64,000 bases of DNA from Hygrophila difformis (taxonomy: Eukaryota; Streptophyta; Magnoliopsida; Lamiales; Acanthaceae). Shown here piece by piece: positions 53,346-63,960 of the stretch; positions within the stretch are counted from its first letter, which is position 1; each line of letters opens with the position of its first letter. Location: the NCBI GenBank assembly GCA_030278955.1, contig JAOANR010000006.1, forward strand, positions 26,605,763-26,669,762, written 5' to 3'. The notes under the pieces were generated by a model. It worked only from the letters and a program-made list of their open reading frames with translations, searched no databases and was not told the origin of the DNA. A program made the position numbers and the translations under genes.

Positions 53346-53566
53346 TTGAGTTTCAGCCTCAATCTTGAAGTTTTTAAAGCTTCAATAGCTTCATCTTTGC
53401 TTCTCAACAAATAAAGATAGCAATAACGAGTGCTATCATCAATAAAAGTAATAAAATACTTTTTACCACCCCGAGTTTGCAAAGATCTAAAATCACATAC
53501 ATCAGTATGAATTAAATCCAGGGGTTTAGTATTTCTTTCAACACTTGGAAATGGAGGTTTTGTCAT
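53342..53566 (-). pseudogene. Copia pol, integrase core start
   Basis: A short frame with the first integrase catalytic Asp region ([29 protein letters not shown]). It is out of frame with the protease piece before it and the large pol piece after it; single-base indels near 53345 and 53570 explain both breaks. Confidence 0.82.
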
Positions 53567-54165
53567 TTTCGCTTCAACACAAATTTCACATTTGTTTTTA
53601 TCGTTGAATTCATTTCCTTAAGTAAATTTAAATTTACCAATCTCTTTATAGCATTTTTATTTGCATGTCCAAGTCTACAATGCCATAAATTAAAACACTC
53701 AAGCAAGTAAGAAGAACCTTCAATTTTATTACCAGAAGCTTGCTCAACAACTTGGCGTTTAGCCATTACATTAAACTTGAAAAGACCATTGGTGAGATAG
53801 CCTCTACCAAGGAATTTTCCAAACTTAGTCATGATAAACTTATCAGACTCAAAAACAAGTTTGAAACCACTACTAACTAGCAGCGAACCAGAAACCAAAT
53901 TCTTCCGGATATCAGGGACATGCAGCACATCCTTCAGAGTCAAGTTTTTGCCACTAGTCAGCCTCAGTATCACATTTCCAACGCCAACCACATCAGATGA
54001 TGCTTGGTTTCCCATGTGCAGCTTTCTGCCTTCAACAGTCCGGTATGAAGTAAAGAACTCCCTGTTGGCAGCCACATGACACGAAGCCCCGGTATCAACA
54101 AACCAACCTTTAGCATCATCAATATGCAATACTGCTTCAGACACCACTGCACAAAGGTCTCCCAA
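53563..54165 (-). pseudogene. Copia protease and integrase zinc-binding region
   Basis: Protease active site [12 protein letters not shown] near residue 25, then [24 protein letters not shown] and the start of the integrase HHCC domain ([17 protein letters not shown]). The CxxC half of the zinc site is in the neighbouring frame past 53575. The frame opens from TTG and is shifted relative to Gag near 54160; whether this first break is a mutation or a natural gag-pol shift cannot be told from one copy. Confidence 0.83.
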
Positions 54166-55535
54166 CCTTCAGGTTCAGCCTGTACCATATGAGAGGCAGG
54201 CTTAGCAGGCTTCTTATTCTTCGGCTTTGGGCACTGATTGGCAAAGTGCCCAACCTTGCCACAGTTGTAGCAATTCCCGGAGAACTTCTTCCTCTTTTGG
54301 CCATCGGCAACCGCTTTTCCTTTGCCCGCAGCGGTCGGCTGCTTGCGTTTACCGGTCGTTTCAGTCAAGTTCGCCTTAGCCTCCACGGAATGGCTCTTTG
54401 ACACGGCCTTGCGGTTATCCTCCTCGATTCTGATCCGTGTAACAAGATCTTCAAGGGACATTTCCTTTTGCTTGTGCATCAGGTAGTTCTTGAAGTCTTT
54501 CCACGAAGGAGGCAACTTCTCGATCACAACCGCAGCGTTAAACGCATCGGGCAATTGCATTCCCTCAGCGTGAACGCCATGTATCAGTAATTGAAACTCT
54601 TGAACTTGTTCAACCACTGAACGCCCGTCAACCATCTGAAAACCCAGATATTTGGAAACGACATGCTTTTTAGTACCAACATCCTCGGTTTTATACTTCC
54701 GTTCCAACTGAATCCACAATTCCTTTGCACCTTTTACAGAAGAGTACACAGCGTACAAAGGATCCGTGAGAGCACTCAGAATGAAGTTCTTACACATGAA
54801 ATCACCGTGAACCCATTGTTCTTTGGCGAAGAGCTTCTGAGGATCGGTCTCCATCTCAGACAGGGACGGCCGGCTGCTCCTCAAAAACCCGGCCAAACCA
54901 AGAGTGGTCAGATAGAACAGCATCTTCTGTTGCCACGTCTTGAAATCACGCCCGTCAAACTTTGACGGCTTCTCGGCCACTCCAAATGACCTAGGCAGCG
55001 CCATAGGGACAGAACCCGTTGACGGCCCAACGCCCAGCATGAAGGCCGGCTCCGACTGAACATAAGTTGGCAAACTAGTGTTCAGCGGCCCACCGCCCGG
55101 TTGCAAACCGGTGTTCATATTATTAAGTCCTGCGGGTGTAATCCCGACTGTTTGTCCAGAAAATGGCAGAGACGCCCCAACCGAAGCGTTGGGCTGGAAC
55201 GAAACTGTTCCAAAAGAGTGTCCAGAAACAAACTGCCCAGAATTGGGCAGAACGAACCCGCCAGAGTTGGGCGTCGGCGACGGGGGCAGGAAGGCCGCCG
55301 TGGGATCAATCAAGTATTGATCGATAGAGGCGTTTGGGTCTGCCGTCGGCAGCGGCAACGGCAGCGGCAGCGTCACGGGTGGAGGGACGACAGTGGGCGT
55401 GGTCAGCATTGACGGCGCCGCTGCGGTTGGGGTAACGACAGCGGACGCCCGGACAGAGCCAGGCATGGGAACGGAGGCGGCGGCGGCGGATGAAACGTCG
55501 GCGGAGGCGGTGGTGGCAGCAGTGAAACCGTCCAT
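53970..55535 (-). CDS. Copia Gag
   Basis: Starts at ATG 55535-55533 (MDGFTAATT). The first 190 residues are Ala/Pro/Ser-rich. The copia-type gag domain follows ([26 protein letters not shown], then [23 protein letters not shown]) and a CCHC knuckle ([14 protein letters not shown]) near residue 410. The frame is open upstream through the LTR to an ATG at 55820, but that ATG overlaps the TATA box, so it should not be in the mRNA. The last 55 codons, after 54160, are out of the natural frame and are not true Gag. Confidence 0.85.
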   Translation of the reverse strand: MDGFTAATTASADVSSAAAASVPMPGSVRASAVVTPTAAAPSMLTTPTVVPPPVTLPLPLPLPTADPNASIDQYLIDPTAAFLPPSPTPNSGGFVLPNSGQFVSGHSFGTVSFQPNASVGASLPFSGQTVGITPAGLNNMNTGLQPGGGPLNTSLPTYVQSEPAFMLGVGPSTGSVPMALPRSFGVAEKPSKFDGRDFKTWQQKMLFYLTTLGLAGFLRSSRPSLSEMETDPQKLFAKEQWVHGDFMCKNFILSALTDPLYAVYSSVKGAKELWIQLERKYKTEDVGTKKHVVSKYLGFQMVDGRSVVEQVQEFQLLIHGVHAEGMQLPDAFNAAVVIEKLPPSWKDFKNYLMHKQKEMSLEDLVTRIRIEEDNRKAVSKSHSVEAKANLTETTGKRKQPTAAGKGKAVADGQKRKKFSGNCYNCGKVGHFANQCPKPKNKKPAKPASHMVQAEPEGWETFVQWCLKQYCILMMLKVGLLIPGLRVMWLPTGSSLLHTGLLKAESCTWETKHHLMWLALEM

Positions 55536-55552
55536 TATAAACGTCTTGCGAT

Positions 55553-56458
55553 TGTTAGAAAATGGACGGAAGCAGCAACACAGAATGAACGTCGAGTCGA
55601 GTTTGGAACTCTTCCCGCAAGACGTTTGTGCCCCGGTAGTGCTCCGGCAACGGCAGAACGTCCCCAATGGTAAAACGACGATTGCCTCGACGTAGCAGCA
55701 CCGCAAACGTCGACGGCCGGCGAACAGAACAAAAGATGAAGAAGTCGGGAGGAGAGGGAAGAGTGTATGCAGAAGAATGCAGAGAATGGTGTGTCTTCCT
55801 AAGCCTGACCCTGCTGCCATTTATAGGCGTTGGACGAGACGAAACCGCCGGCAGCCATTGATGGGGCGGTTTCAACTGGATTTTCAACAGCTGAATTCAA
55901 ATGGTTTTCAACAACTGTTGAAATCAAAGTGGGCTTCAACGACTGGGCTGCTTGGCATGGGCCTGACAAATAAACTTTGTCTAAAAAATTAGACGGGCCC
56001 AAAGCCCACCCAAAGCCCAATTACCAAGATCCAAGTCCAAGTCCAAGTCCACGGGCACGGGCGCGGCCGTCGCCCGCGACGGCGCGGCGCGGCTCGGCTC
56101 GGCTCGGGACGGGACGGGACGGGCGCGCACGTGTGGGCTTCCCCCACACTTGATCAATCTGTATTAGTTTAATTGTTTCTAACACGCAGAACAATATAAA
56201 CTAATTCAACTCCCACTGCTTAAGCGATGTGGGACGCGCCACTTTTACCTACTTTTTAACAACCATTTAAACACAAGCGTGCCGCATTCAATGACCCATT
56301 TCGACCACTTATTTCTCACTCACCCGACAATGGTTTTGAGAAAATAAATGCACTACGACAATCTACGCGAAACGTAGAATTCGTATACGCTATTTAATTA
56401 ATCCAAATTAAATATCGTCATTACGCAAAAAGGAGCTCAAAACCCCCTTTTTCCAACA
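55553..56458 (-). repeat. Copia 5' LTR, 906 bp
   Basis: Partner of 49610-50527. It holds a TATA box in sense at 55825-55819 (CTATAAATG). It lies only 17 bp from the gag ATG, with no TGG-starting primer site recognisable. Confidence 0.92.
55819..55825 (-). promoter_or_regulatory. TATA box of the copia LTR promoter
   Basis: TATAAAT on the minus strand, also present in the 3' LTR. Transcription is expected to start about 30 bp to the left. Confidence 0.6.
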
Positions 56459-56463
56459 GTTTT
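56459..56463. repeat. Right target-site duplication of the copia element (GTTTT)
   Basis: Copy of 49605-49609. Confidence 0.85.
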
Positions 56464-56473
56464 CACCTTTATA

Positions 56474-56503
56474 TTCACATGTCTTCTCTAAAGAACATGT
56501 GAA
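56474..56503. repeat. Inverted repeat / hairpin
   Basis: TTCACATGT and ACATGTGAA, 9-bp perfect arms with a 12-bp loop, just beyond the copia element; possibly part of the disrupted SINE body. Confidence 0.7.
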
Positions 56504-59230
56504 TAAATTTGTAATAGTATATGAACACTGTAAAAGTTCTCATGCAAATGTAAAACACATGCATATTTAGCTTCTTTTGTCTATTCCTTTATATTCCCTT
56601 TTTTTCTTTTTGACTACATTGTTTAGCATCTTGTAATTTCACACTCATCATTTGATGTTCGATGAGTCATTTTAATTTGAAGTTAACACTTAATAAAATT
56701 ATAGAAACGATAATGCTGAATTATTAGATTTTGAAATTTTGTAAGGTTGAAGTTTGAGTGTGTCATAATAATTAACAACATTATATATAGTGTCGCTTAT
56801 AATGAGATTCAATTATTTTGTACATATATAGTAAATATGTTTAACTATTAGTTTATGCAATTTTTAAATTAGATATCTATGTTGTTTCATTTATATTTAT
56901 TCATTTTCGGGTGTTTGTTTCATTTAAATTATTTTAGTTATATTTATGTAAGTTCTTTTGCGGAATATATTAGCTGAATACTTACATCTGTTTTTAAATA
57001 ACTGTACAATTTTTTATATTTACGTAATTCAATAAATATTTTTAACCAGTAATAACTCATTCAATATTAAATAAGTAAATATTATAAAAATTTGATATTT
57101 TAAAACTACGTGGTTAGACGAATTTAACAAGATTTCACTTGACTATATTTTACTTTTTTTTCTTTTATAACTATATATATTAAAAGAACTGATAAAAGTC
57201 ACTCAATAAATAGTTAATACTATGCAAATAGTTCAATTAAACAAGAACGGAAGAAGTATTGCTTAGAAATTAACGAATATTTATACCTATTATCCCTTCT
57301 GCTTTCAAAGTTGTCTCTTGATAGACACCTGATCAATTCCAACCACAAGTCTCCTTTGTTCAACTTCATCTTCTTTAAAAAGCACGGTGGCCAGTGGGGG
57401 AAATTTTCCACGATGTTAGGAGATTAGGGATTTGACTAGAATGGGGCACGAGTGTGGCTAGCGATGTTTGACAGTGCGCAGGGGGCAAAAAGGTATTTTT
57501 CTTGTGATGCTAATTAAACTTCCCCTCGAAGAGAGTACTACTGAGGGAATCGCTAGAGAATGAAGTGCGGGGAGGAGATGCATGGAGGAAGGGTGCGCGC
57601 TCACCGATGATGGCTATGAAGCGGAAGCATTAATCGAGGAAGAAATCATCGAGCATTAGAAAGGTGAAAGAAGACCGGGGAAGTGTAATTCGATTAGTTT
57701 CTACAGTTAGGGCAAATACCATATTGTATGTATATTTATTTATTTATTCTTTTACGAAGCCAAAGACCAAAGAAAAAGAAAAGAAAAGAAATGTATCTAT
57801 ATTTATTGATATCTGGTAACTAAAAATATTAGTGAATATGGGATGAAACTTAGATGAATATATGTATGTAACTGTTTAGCTTTGCGAAAATGCATTTATA
57901 TTTTTTCAATTATTATACCCCCAATGCATTTCAACCGCTTACCGACAAAAGAATCTTTGCACTACCTAGACAACCATTGCCCATTAGTGACAATGGGTAT
58001 GTTGTTCTGTGTAACTTTTGGAACTTGATGATCTTCTAAAACTAACTTAAAAAACTCCTTTTTACAAAAAACATTTTTAGGAATTACACTTTCAATATAA
58101 ATTTAATAGAAACTACTGCTAGTAGCATTAGGAAAAAAAAAAAAAAAAACGCTCATAACTTTTCTATAAAAAGAATATGTAAACACATGTTGGAGGATAA
58201 CTTCAAACACCAATTTCAGGCCTTATGATCATCATGCCTTAACAATCATGCTGGGAGGTTTTGCGTTAAACTATTGAAGGGGGGAAAATACTAATGAAAG
58301 ATATAACATTTTTTCGAGGTGTTCTTTTATAACAACACTTTTTATCTAATTTGAATGAATTAAATACTTAATCTATGTCTGATAACCAAAATTCAGATCA
58401 CATTATTAATTAAATTCTTAATTTCTACAGTACAAATTCAATTAAATAAAAAATCTATTTCAAATGATTAAGTATGAATAAACAAATTAATTAATTTTAT
58501 TGGGAAAAAATGTCATTCATATCTCATCTTTCATTTCTATTTTAATGACAATAAATAAATAAATAATACTAATATAATAAAATAATAATAAAATAATATA
58601 AAATAATAATAATAAAGAGAATAATATTAAATTAATTATAAAATAGTAATAATCAATAAATAATAAAATAATAAATATTAAAGGTAATAGTATATAAATA
58701 ATGTTAATCAATAAAATATATAGTTTTAATTAATTTTTCCAATATAAAACAAATTGGTCATGCATAAAATAATCGGCAATACCGTTCCTTTACAAACAAC
58801 TACATTGCCAGCAGGTGCAGACAACCACGAAATGATGTCCACGCTATGAAAAATGATGTTAGCTCCATTAAATGATGTTGCTTATTTTATTATATTCATC
58901 ATTTTTCATGCGCATACATCATTCCACACAGTCATCATTTTTCATTGCTCTGACATCATTTTTCTATGTGTATCAATCATTCAATTTTTGTCGATAAATT
59001 CCATGGGTTCAAATAGTAGTAGTAGTAGTATTTCTTAATGAATTCAGGTGGGATAATTAGGCTAATTAAGGGTGATATTTAACCAAGCTATTTCTCGTTT
59101 ATCAATCTATGCATTTCAGTATTTGCCTTGAATGTACGTATATAGAGTAATTTGAGCGGATTATCGTTAAGTAGTTCGATATAACATTATATCTTTTTTT
59201 GGTAACAGATATAACATTATATCTTATATA
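56504..59230. other. AT-rich interval without genes; old MITE remnant and simple repeats
   Basis: 57089-57152 resembles the interior of Stowaway MITE 1 (ACTACNNGNTTGGACGAAT-like), without termini. 57760-57790 is an AAAGA-rich run and 58540-58690 is ATAATAA simple sequence. 58846-58858 and 58897-58909 form a 13-bp perfect inverted repeat, and CATCATTTTTC recurs near 58930 and 58953. No coding frame is supported. Confidence 0.5.
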
Positions 59231-59293
59231 TTATTTATTTATTCAACAAATATAAAATACTATAACTCGAGCAGTTCGAGTATTATATATATA
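59231..59293 (+). repeat. 63-bp segment duplicated at 60969-61033, ending in a hairpin
   Basis: Near-identical to 60969-61033 (one substitution, small AT-length changes). It includes the stem ACTCGA/TCGAGT at 59265-59281. Confidence 0.75.
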
Positions 59294-59323
59294 CTAGAAT
59301 TTTGACCCGCGCTTTGCTGGCGG
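59294..59323 (-). mobile_element. Helitron-like 3' terminus (minus strand)
   Basis: On the minus strand an imperfect GC-rich hairpin (arms CCGC/GCGG, 59307-59323) is followed by about nine bases, then CTAG and T. On the plus strand the same palindromic CTAG is preceded by another hairpin, so the orientation is not certain. Confidence 0.4.
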
Positions 59324-59329
59324 TGTTTT

Positions 59330-60420
59330 TTTTTTTGTTTTTTTTCAAATAAAATCAAATATTTGTGGTCTTATTATTATTTGTGCATAAAGTTTGCTTA
59401 TTTTAAATTCATAACATAGGCGTAGGAAACCATATGAATCTGTATCAATTTGATCATAAAACATGCGACAAAATAAATAATCAGTTCATTACCTCGAGAT
59501 AATCAACCTGAATTTATATATGTATATCTTGATCCACCAATTTCAATAAACCAGACTATTCTAAACCATGAGTACGAATCTCCGCAATTTCAATAAGATA
59601 GTAGGAGGGATGGATTCAATTAATTATATTATACAAACCATTATTTAGAAGACCTAGAAAATATTAGAAAATAAGTTCTTAGTTGGTAAGAAATCGAAAA
59701 ATCTCAATCCTTTTGGCTATAACTACAACCTATATATACTGGTGGTAATCATCATGTTATTCCCATTATATAATTGTTCATCATTCTATACAATCGGTTT
59801 CATAACATTAAATTTTCTAGGAGATCACTTTCTCAGGCTAGCAAATTTTTTTTTTGTTTTTAAGTTCCCACATTCATATACAGCCACTAACCTAAAAAAT
59901 TGCCAATAAATATGATCAAAAGAAACGGAAGAAAAAAACAAACAACTAACTTGTATTCAAAGACAACCAAGTCCAACTAATTGTAAAAATAAACCTCATA
60001 ACTCATAGCCCCACACAACATGAATTGACAAAGTATACAATAAAATATGAAGAAAAATATTATTATGTTACTAAAGGAAAATTTATTGGGCATCATAAGA
60101 AAATAACAATCACCATAAATTGGTACAATCACAATGAATGGGGTATGAGCAATCAAATTTAAATAGGAACAGAAATGATAGGAGAGAATTAATTCCATAC
60201 TATCATTATATAAATATTGTAGTATAAAAACTATTTATGTGGAGGTGATTATGTATGAAATTAGTATATAGTCATATTGACATTCAATAAGAATATGTAT
60301 AGCATTTGATTTATTTATTTACTTATATATTGTAACTGTCTCGTGTATGAATCACTTTCATAATGATTCTTCAATCATATTTGTTGTTATTGAATGAATT
60401 CAAACTATCATACTTTATAT
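59330..60420. other. AT-rich interval, no gene
   Basis: Poly-T run after 59326, otherwise plain AT-rich sequence. Short frames here have no recognisable domain. Confidence 0.5.
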
Positions 60421-60560
60421 TCAGGAGCCAAAACCACACAAATTACAAAGGGGATAAAGGGGAGGGATAGGGGCCGGGTGTGGGATCGAACTCCCAAACT
60501 ATGGTTGGGAGATAGGGGACTTGACCGCTAGGGTAAGTCCCCAACCCCATGTGTGATTGA
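60421..60560 (-). mobile_element. tRNA-derived SINE, copy 2
   Basis: On the minus strand an A-box-like ACCCTAGCGGTC (60534-60523), CTCCCAACCATAG and a good B box GTTCGATCCCA (60491-60481) are followed by CACNCGGCCC and CTCCCCTTTAT-type body sequence, matching copy 1 at 39790-39958 in the same order. The 3' tail after GGNTTNGGCTCC is missing, and no clear target duplication was found. Confidence 0.72.
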
Positions 60561-60968
60561 AAATTGAATATAAAATTAGTGGAGAACAATAAGTTACTAC
60601 AATAAAAAAAAAAAAAAGTATCCACTTTTTATACTTACAATTTCAACAAAATTAACAGTTTTTCAACTATCATATAATGATTGTCTTCCTATTTTCCTTA
60701 GTAATAATATATAAACGAATACATTTTTGGCACATCATTAAAAGTATAATGCATGTTTTTAATGTTATGCACGCTTCGATACACAAAATGGCTTTGTTTT
60801 ATAGTTATATAATTTTTCTTGGCAATATATCAGTAAATGACATCGCAAAATCGACTAATAAAATTTTTGACCTTTTTGAGAAACTAAAAAAAATGCAAAA
60901 TTCTGGATTATGTTCCTAAGAAAAAATATTTTTTCAATAATTTTTTTCTTTATATAATTTTTTTCTTT

Positions 60969-61033
60969 ATATTTATTTATTCAACAAATATAAAATACTA
61001 TAATTCGAGCAGTTCGAGTATTATATATATATA
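60969..61033 (+). repeat. Second copy of the 63-bp segment
   Basis: Direct repeat of 59231-59293, followed by a TA run (to about 61042) instead of CTAG. Confidence 0.75.
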
Positions 61034-61042
61034 TATATATAT

Positions 61043-61750
61043 GCAGTCTTACAAGTTTTAGTTCAAGATTCACTACTTGTTGAAATTCGAGCTCAAGCAC
61101 TTTTTATCGAGTCGAGCTTTGAGTAGTCACTACTTGCGCCTTGATTCAACTAGCTTGTTAATAGCCCTTGAGAGACATGGAAATAAATTCATATTTTTTT
61201 TTTATCAAAAAATTATTAAATACTTCGACCTAGTTGGCATTTTGAATTGTAGCCGTGTAATTGAAATCTGGAATTCCAACCGTGGAATTAGAAGAAGACT
61301 CCAACCCCTGATTTATGTACAGCCTTAGATGGCGCAAGATATTCAGACGCAATCCACGTAGTCACTACCAAAAAATTAACGAATTTAAAATTAATATTCC
61401 AACCAAACTACACCCACCCTACCAATTTACATTTAATTATGCACATTCTAGATATGGTCCTCACTCCTCCTATTCTACTTTCTTATGGCTGGTTCATCAA
61501 GTAATAACCTTGTTCACTACTAGTTTTCTGATTAATTTTAGCCGCTTCATCCTTCCAACTAATCACGCTAATAATAATAATTAAAAAAAATAATGATAAC
61601 AATTGTTAAAATATATATGTTGTCTTATTTTTGTATCTCTAATTTTTTACTCAACCAAGTAGTCCGTGTGCCTCTTTTGCACATATAAATATGTAATACT
61701 ATTCTCACAATTACAGTATTCAATAGAACCATTGATTAGAATTTAACATG
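61043..61750. other. Interval with repeat debris, no gene
   Basis: 61070-61160 has GAGCTCAAG/GAGTCGAGC phrases typical of old plant repeats; the rest is AT-rich. No supported ORF. Confidence 0.45.
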
Positions 61751-61758
61751 GTATCAAT

Positions 61759-62492
61759 TAGGGGTGGCACGGTTCGGTTAACCTGAATTTTTCAGGTATT
61801 TGTATTTGTATTTGAACCGGAAAAATACTTCATTTCAGTATTTGTATTTGTAACCGGAGTCCTCGGTTAACCGGGGCTTCGGTTTCGATTCGATTCAGCG
61901 GTTAAGCGATTCGGTTCGAATATTTTTTCCGGCCCTCTAAAAATGTATAATCAAGTTTTCATTTCTTAATTTTTAACTTTCGTAGATTTTATTTTTGAGG
62001 TTATTACACTATAGAAAAAATATATAACTATGTAATTCAATGATTATTTTTAGTGTTATCAAAATATGTTAGTATAATTAATAAATCTTAGTGTAGTGGT
62101 ATATTTTAATAACAAGGTATTCTTAAACACAAAAAAATCAATATCGGCTCATTATGGTGATATATTTTGATAATTACCTCTTTCAATTTTTTATTTTTAT
62201 TTTACTTTATACTTAAATAATTAAATATATTATCTATATATAATTTTATACCATCAAATGCCTATAATATATACAATATACTATATAACTTTTAAAATAA
62301 AATAAATATATTCGATTCGGTTCGGTTACTCGGGAAAAAAAATTAAAGTATTTGTATTTGTATTTGAACCGGACGAATACTAAAATTTGATATTTGTATT
62401 TGCTCCGGGGTCCTCGATTAACCGGAAATTCAGTTCGATTTCGGTTCGACTCAGCGATTCAACGAGTCGGTTCGAATATTTTGCCCACCCTA
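61759..62492. mobile_element. hAT-type MITE with 8-bp target duplication
   Basis: 734 bp flanked by GTATCAAT (61751-61758, 62493-62500). Termini are TAGGGGTGGCA and, in reverse, TAGGGTGGGCA. Two subterminal blocks of about 135 bp (about 61795-61930 and 62346-62482), rich in GTATTTGTATTTG, GAACCGG and GATTCGGTTCGAATATTT, are direct repeats of each other. No transposase. An 8-bp duplication and short terminal repeats fit hAT. Confidence 0.82.
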
Positions 62493-62614
62493 GTATCAAT
62501 ATCATTTTCTTCGGGTTAGGTATATTTGATCAAATATTTGTGATTTGATTTCAACCTGGATATGGTGGTGAGATTCTACATCGATTGTGATGTGACGTCT
62601 TTTTTATTTTACTA

Positions 62615-62873
62615 CTCCCTCCGTCCCACTTGTATTGTCTCATTTTGACTTTTGACACTGTTTATTGATCAACTTTGACCTAATGTTATCACAATTATAT
62701 CAACAAAAAATATAGTCAAGTTCGGTCTTGTTGGATTCGTCTAATCGTGTAGTTTTAAAATATATATTTTTTATAATTTTTACTTCTCTACATTTTAAGA
62801 TATTAACTGTTAAACAAAGGCATTGGACTGCGTGTCAAAAAGTTTTGAGACATTTCAAATGGGACAGAGGGAG
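62615..62873. mobile_element. Stowaway MITE 2
   Basis: 259 bp with terminal repeats CTCCCTCCGTCCCA and, in reverse, CTCCCTCTGTCCCA, flanked by TA (62613-62614, 62874-62875). Its interior (TGTTGGATTCGTCTAATCGTGTAGTT) relates it to MITE 1 in inverse orientation. Confidence 0.88.
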
Positions 62874-62875
62874 TA

Positions 62876-63840
62876 TATGATTTGAAGCAACACTATTTAT
62901 GACTAATTAATATTTAATACAAGCCTCTCATTTCTACATGCGTGAATGAGAGCCCTTAGATCATCTTAAATTCAAGTCGCTCGTGAAATTGCAGAGATTT
63001 TAGGCAGAGAATGGACCCTAAATATTTGTGATAAAGATTGGACAGGTGGCTTAATACGACACGTCGGATGGAAGGCTGTAGGACAGGATGGATTTATGTA
63101 AGAAGAAATGGGACCCATGGAAAGGTCTGGTTTCCCGCACGAAAAGTCATGTGCTTCTTCCGTACAGCTACGTACAATAAATTCGTACCCGCTTCGCCAA
63201 CTGGGATAAAAAGGGGAAGGGATAGAGGTTGAGTGGGAGAAATCCCCAACTACTTCTCTATTGCACTTTTTATTTTTTTTCCCACTTATTTTTTTTAAAA
63301 AAAATAATTTTTACTAACAATAGTAGTAGTAGACTTGTAGTAGAAAGCTAATTACGTGGACTCGCACTGAGTGAGGTAGGCCTGTCTGCAGATATTTTTC
63401 TTAAGAAAAAAAAATAATGAGGAGCAACGTATATTATTGACCAGAATTCGTTACAGACAAGGTGTTAGATTTTGGTCGATACGAGATATGTAAATTTAAG
63501 GAAATTTTGAAGATATTTTAAATTTTGATGGAAATTTTGGAGATATAAGATATTTGACAAAATAGGTTTTAAATTTGAAGAAATCAAAAAAATTAATACA
63601 AGGAGTTGGAAATTTTAATTAAAAATTTTGGAATGTCTTTCGAACAATATTTTAGATATTTTATAAAGAAAATGATGTCTAATTAATATAAAAAAAAAGA
63701 AACAAATTATATGTAATTAAAGAATATGTTGATTGACAAATATAATTATGTGGTGGGGTATGGTGGGGTTTATTGGTTAAAGTGATGTGGGTATTTGTTA
63801 ATGAATTTTGACTTTCTTTATTGTTTAACTTCGACGAAAT
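62876..63840. other. Non-coding interval with a less AT-rich, promoter-like stretch
   Basis: 63000-63240 is higher in GC than its surroundings, with GACACGTCGG, GGGACCC and a GATAAAAAGG TATA-like site at about 63205. Nothing downstream within the window looks like an exon. TAG trinucleotide runs near 63318. The only ORF here is 64 codons, without a domain. Confidence 0.35.
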
Positions 63841-63960
63841 ATTATTGTAATGATTTAATTAGAGAAAAATATTCAAGTGTGGTATTGTTAGAATCGTCTA
63901 GACGTCTAGATTTAGAATATATATTTTATATAATTTTTATTTGTACCAATTTTTACAATA
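63841..63960. mobile_element. Stowaway-like remnant
   Basis: 63869-63940 aligns by eye with the interior of Stowaway MITE 2 (TATTCAAGTGTGG..., GAATCGTCTAGACG..., AATATATATTTTATATAATTTTTA). No clear termini; it may continue past the window edge. Confidence 0.45.

Larger units (their letters stand above)
49610..56458 (-). mobile_element. Ty1/copia retrotransposon
   Basis: A 6849-bp minus-strand element with LTRs of 918 bp (49610-50527, 3') and 906 bp (55553-56458, 5') and a 5-bp GTTTT duplication. The order gag, protease, integrase, reverse transcriptase, RNase H defines Ty1/copia. The LTRs differ by one 12-bp indel and about eleven substitutions by eye (about 1.2%). Three frame changes separate gag, protease, integrase and the rest. 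I do not assign a lineage with confidence. Confidence 0.93.

Noticed and set aside
53345..54165. Programmed frameshifting as the reason for all copia pol breaks
   Set aside because: Three shifts in one pol, two of them inside integrase, are not a known expression strategy; mutation is simpler. Only the gag-protease step remains open.
53970..55820. 616-residue copia Gag starting in the LTR
   Set aside because: The ATG at 55820 overlaps TATAAATG, so it precedes the expected transcription start; the ATG at 55535 is the better start.
58517..58711. 64-codon Ile/Leu/Tyr-rich frame as a membrane peptide
   Set aside because: Lies in ATAATAA simple sequence.
63000..63240. Promoter and first exon of a host gene at the right edge
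   Set aside because: A TATA-like site and G-box-like motif are present, but no ORF, splice pattern or domain follows within the window.
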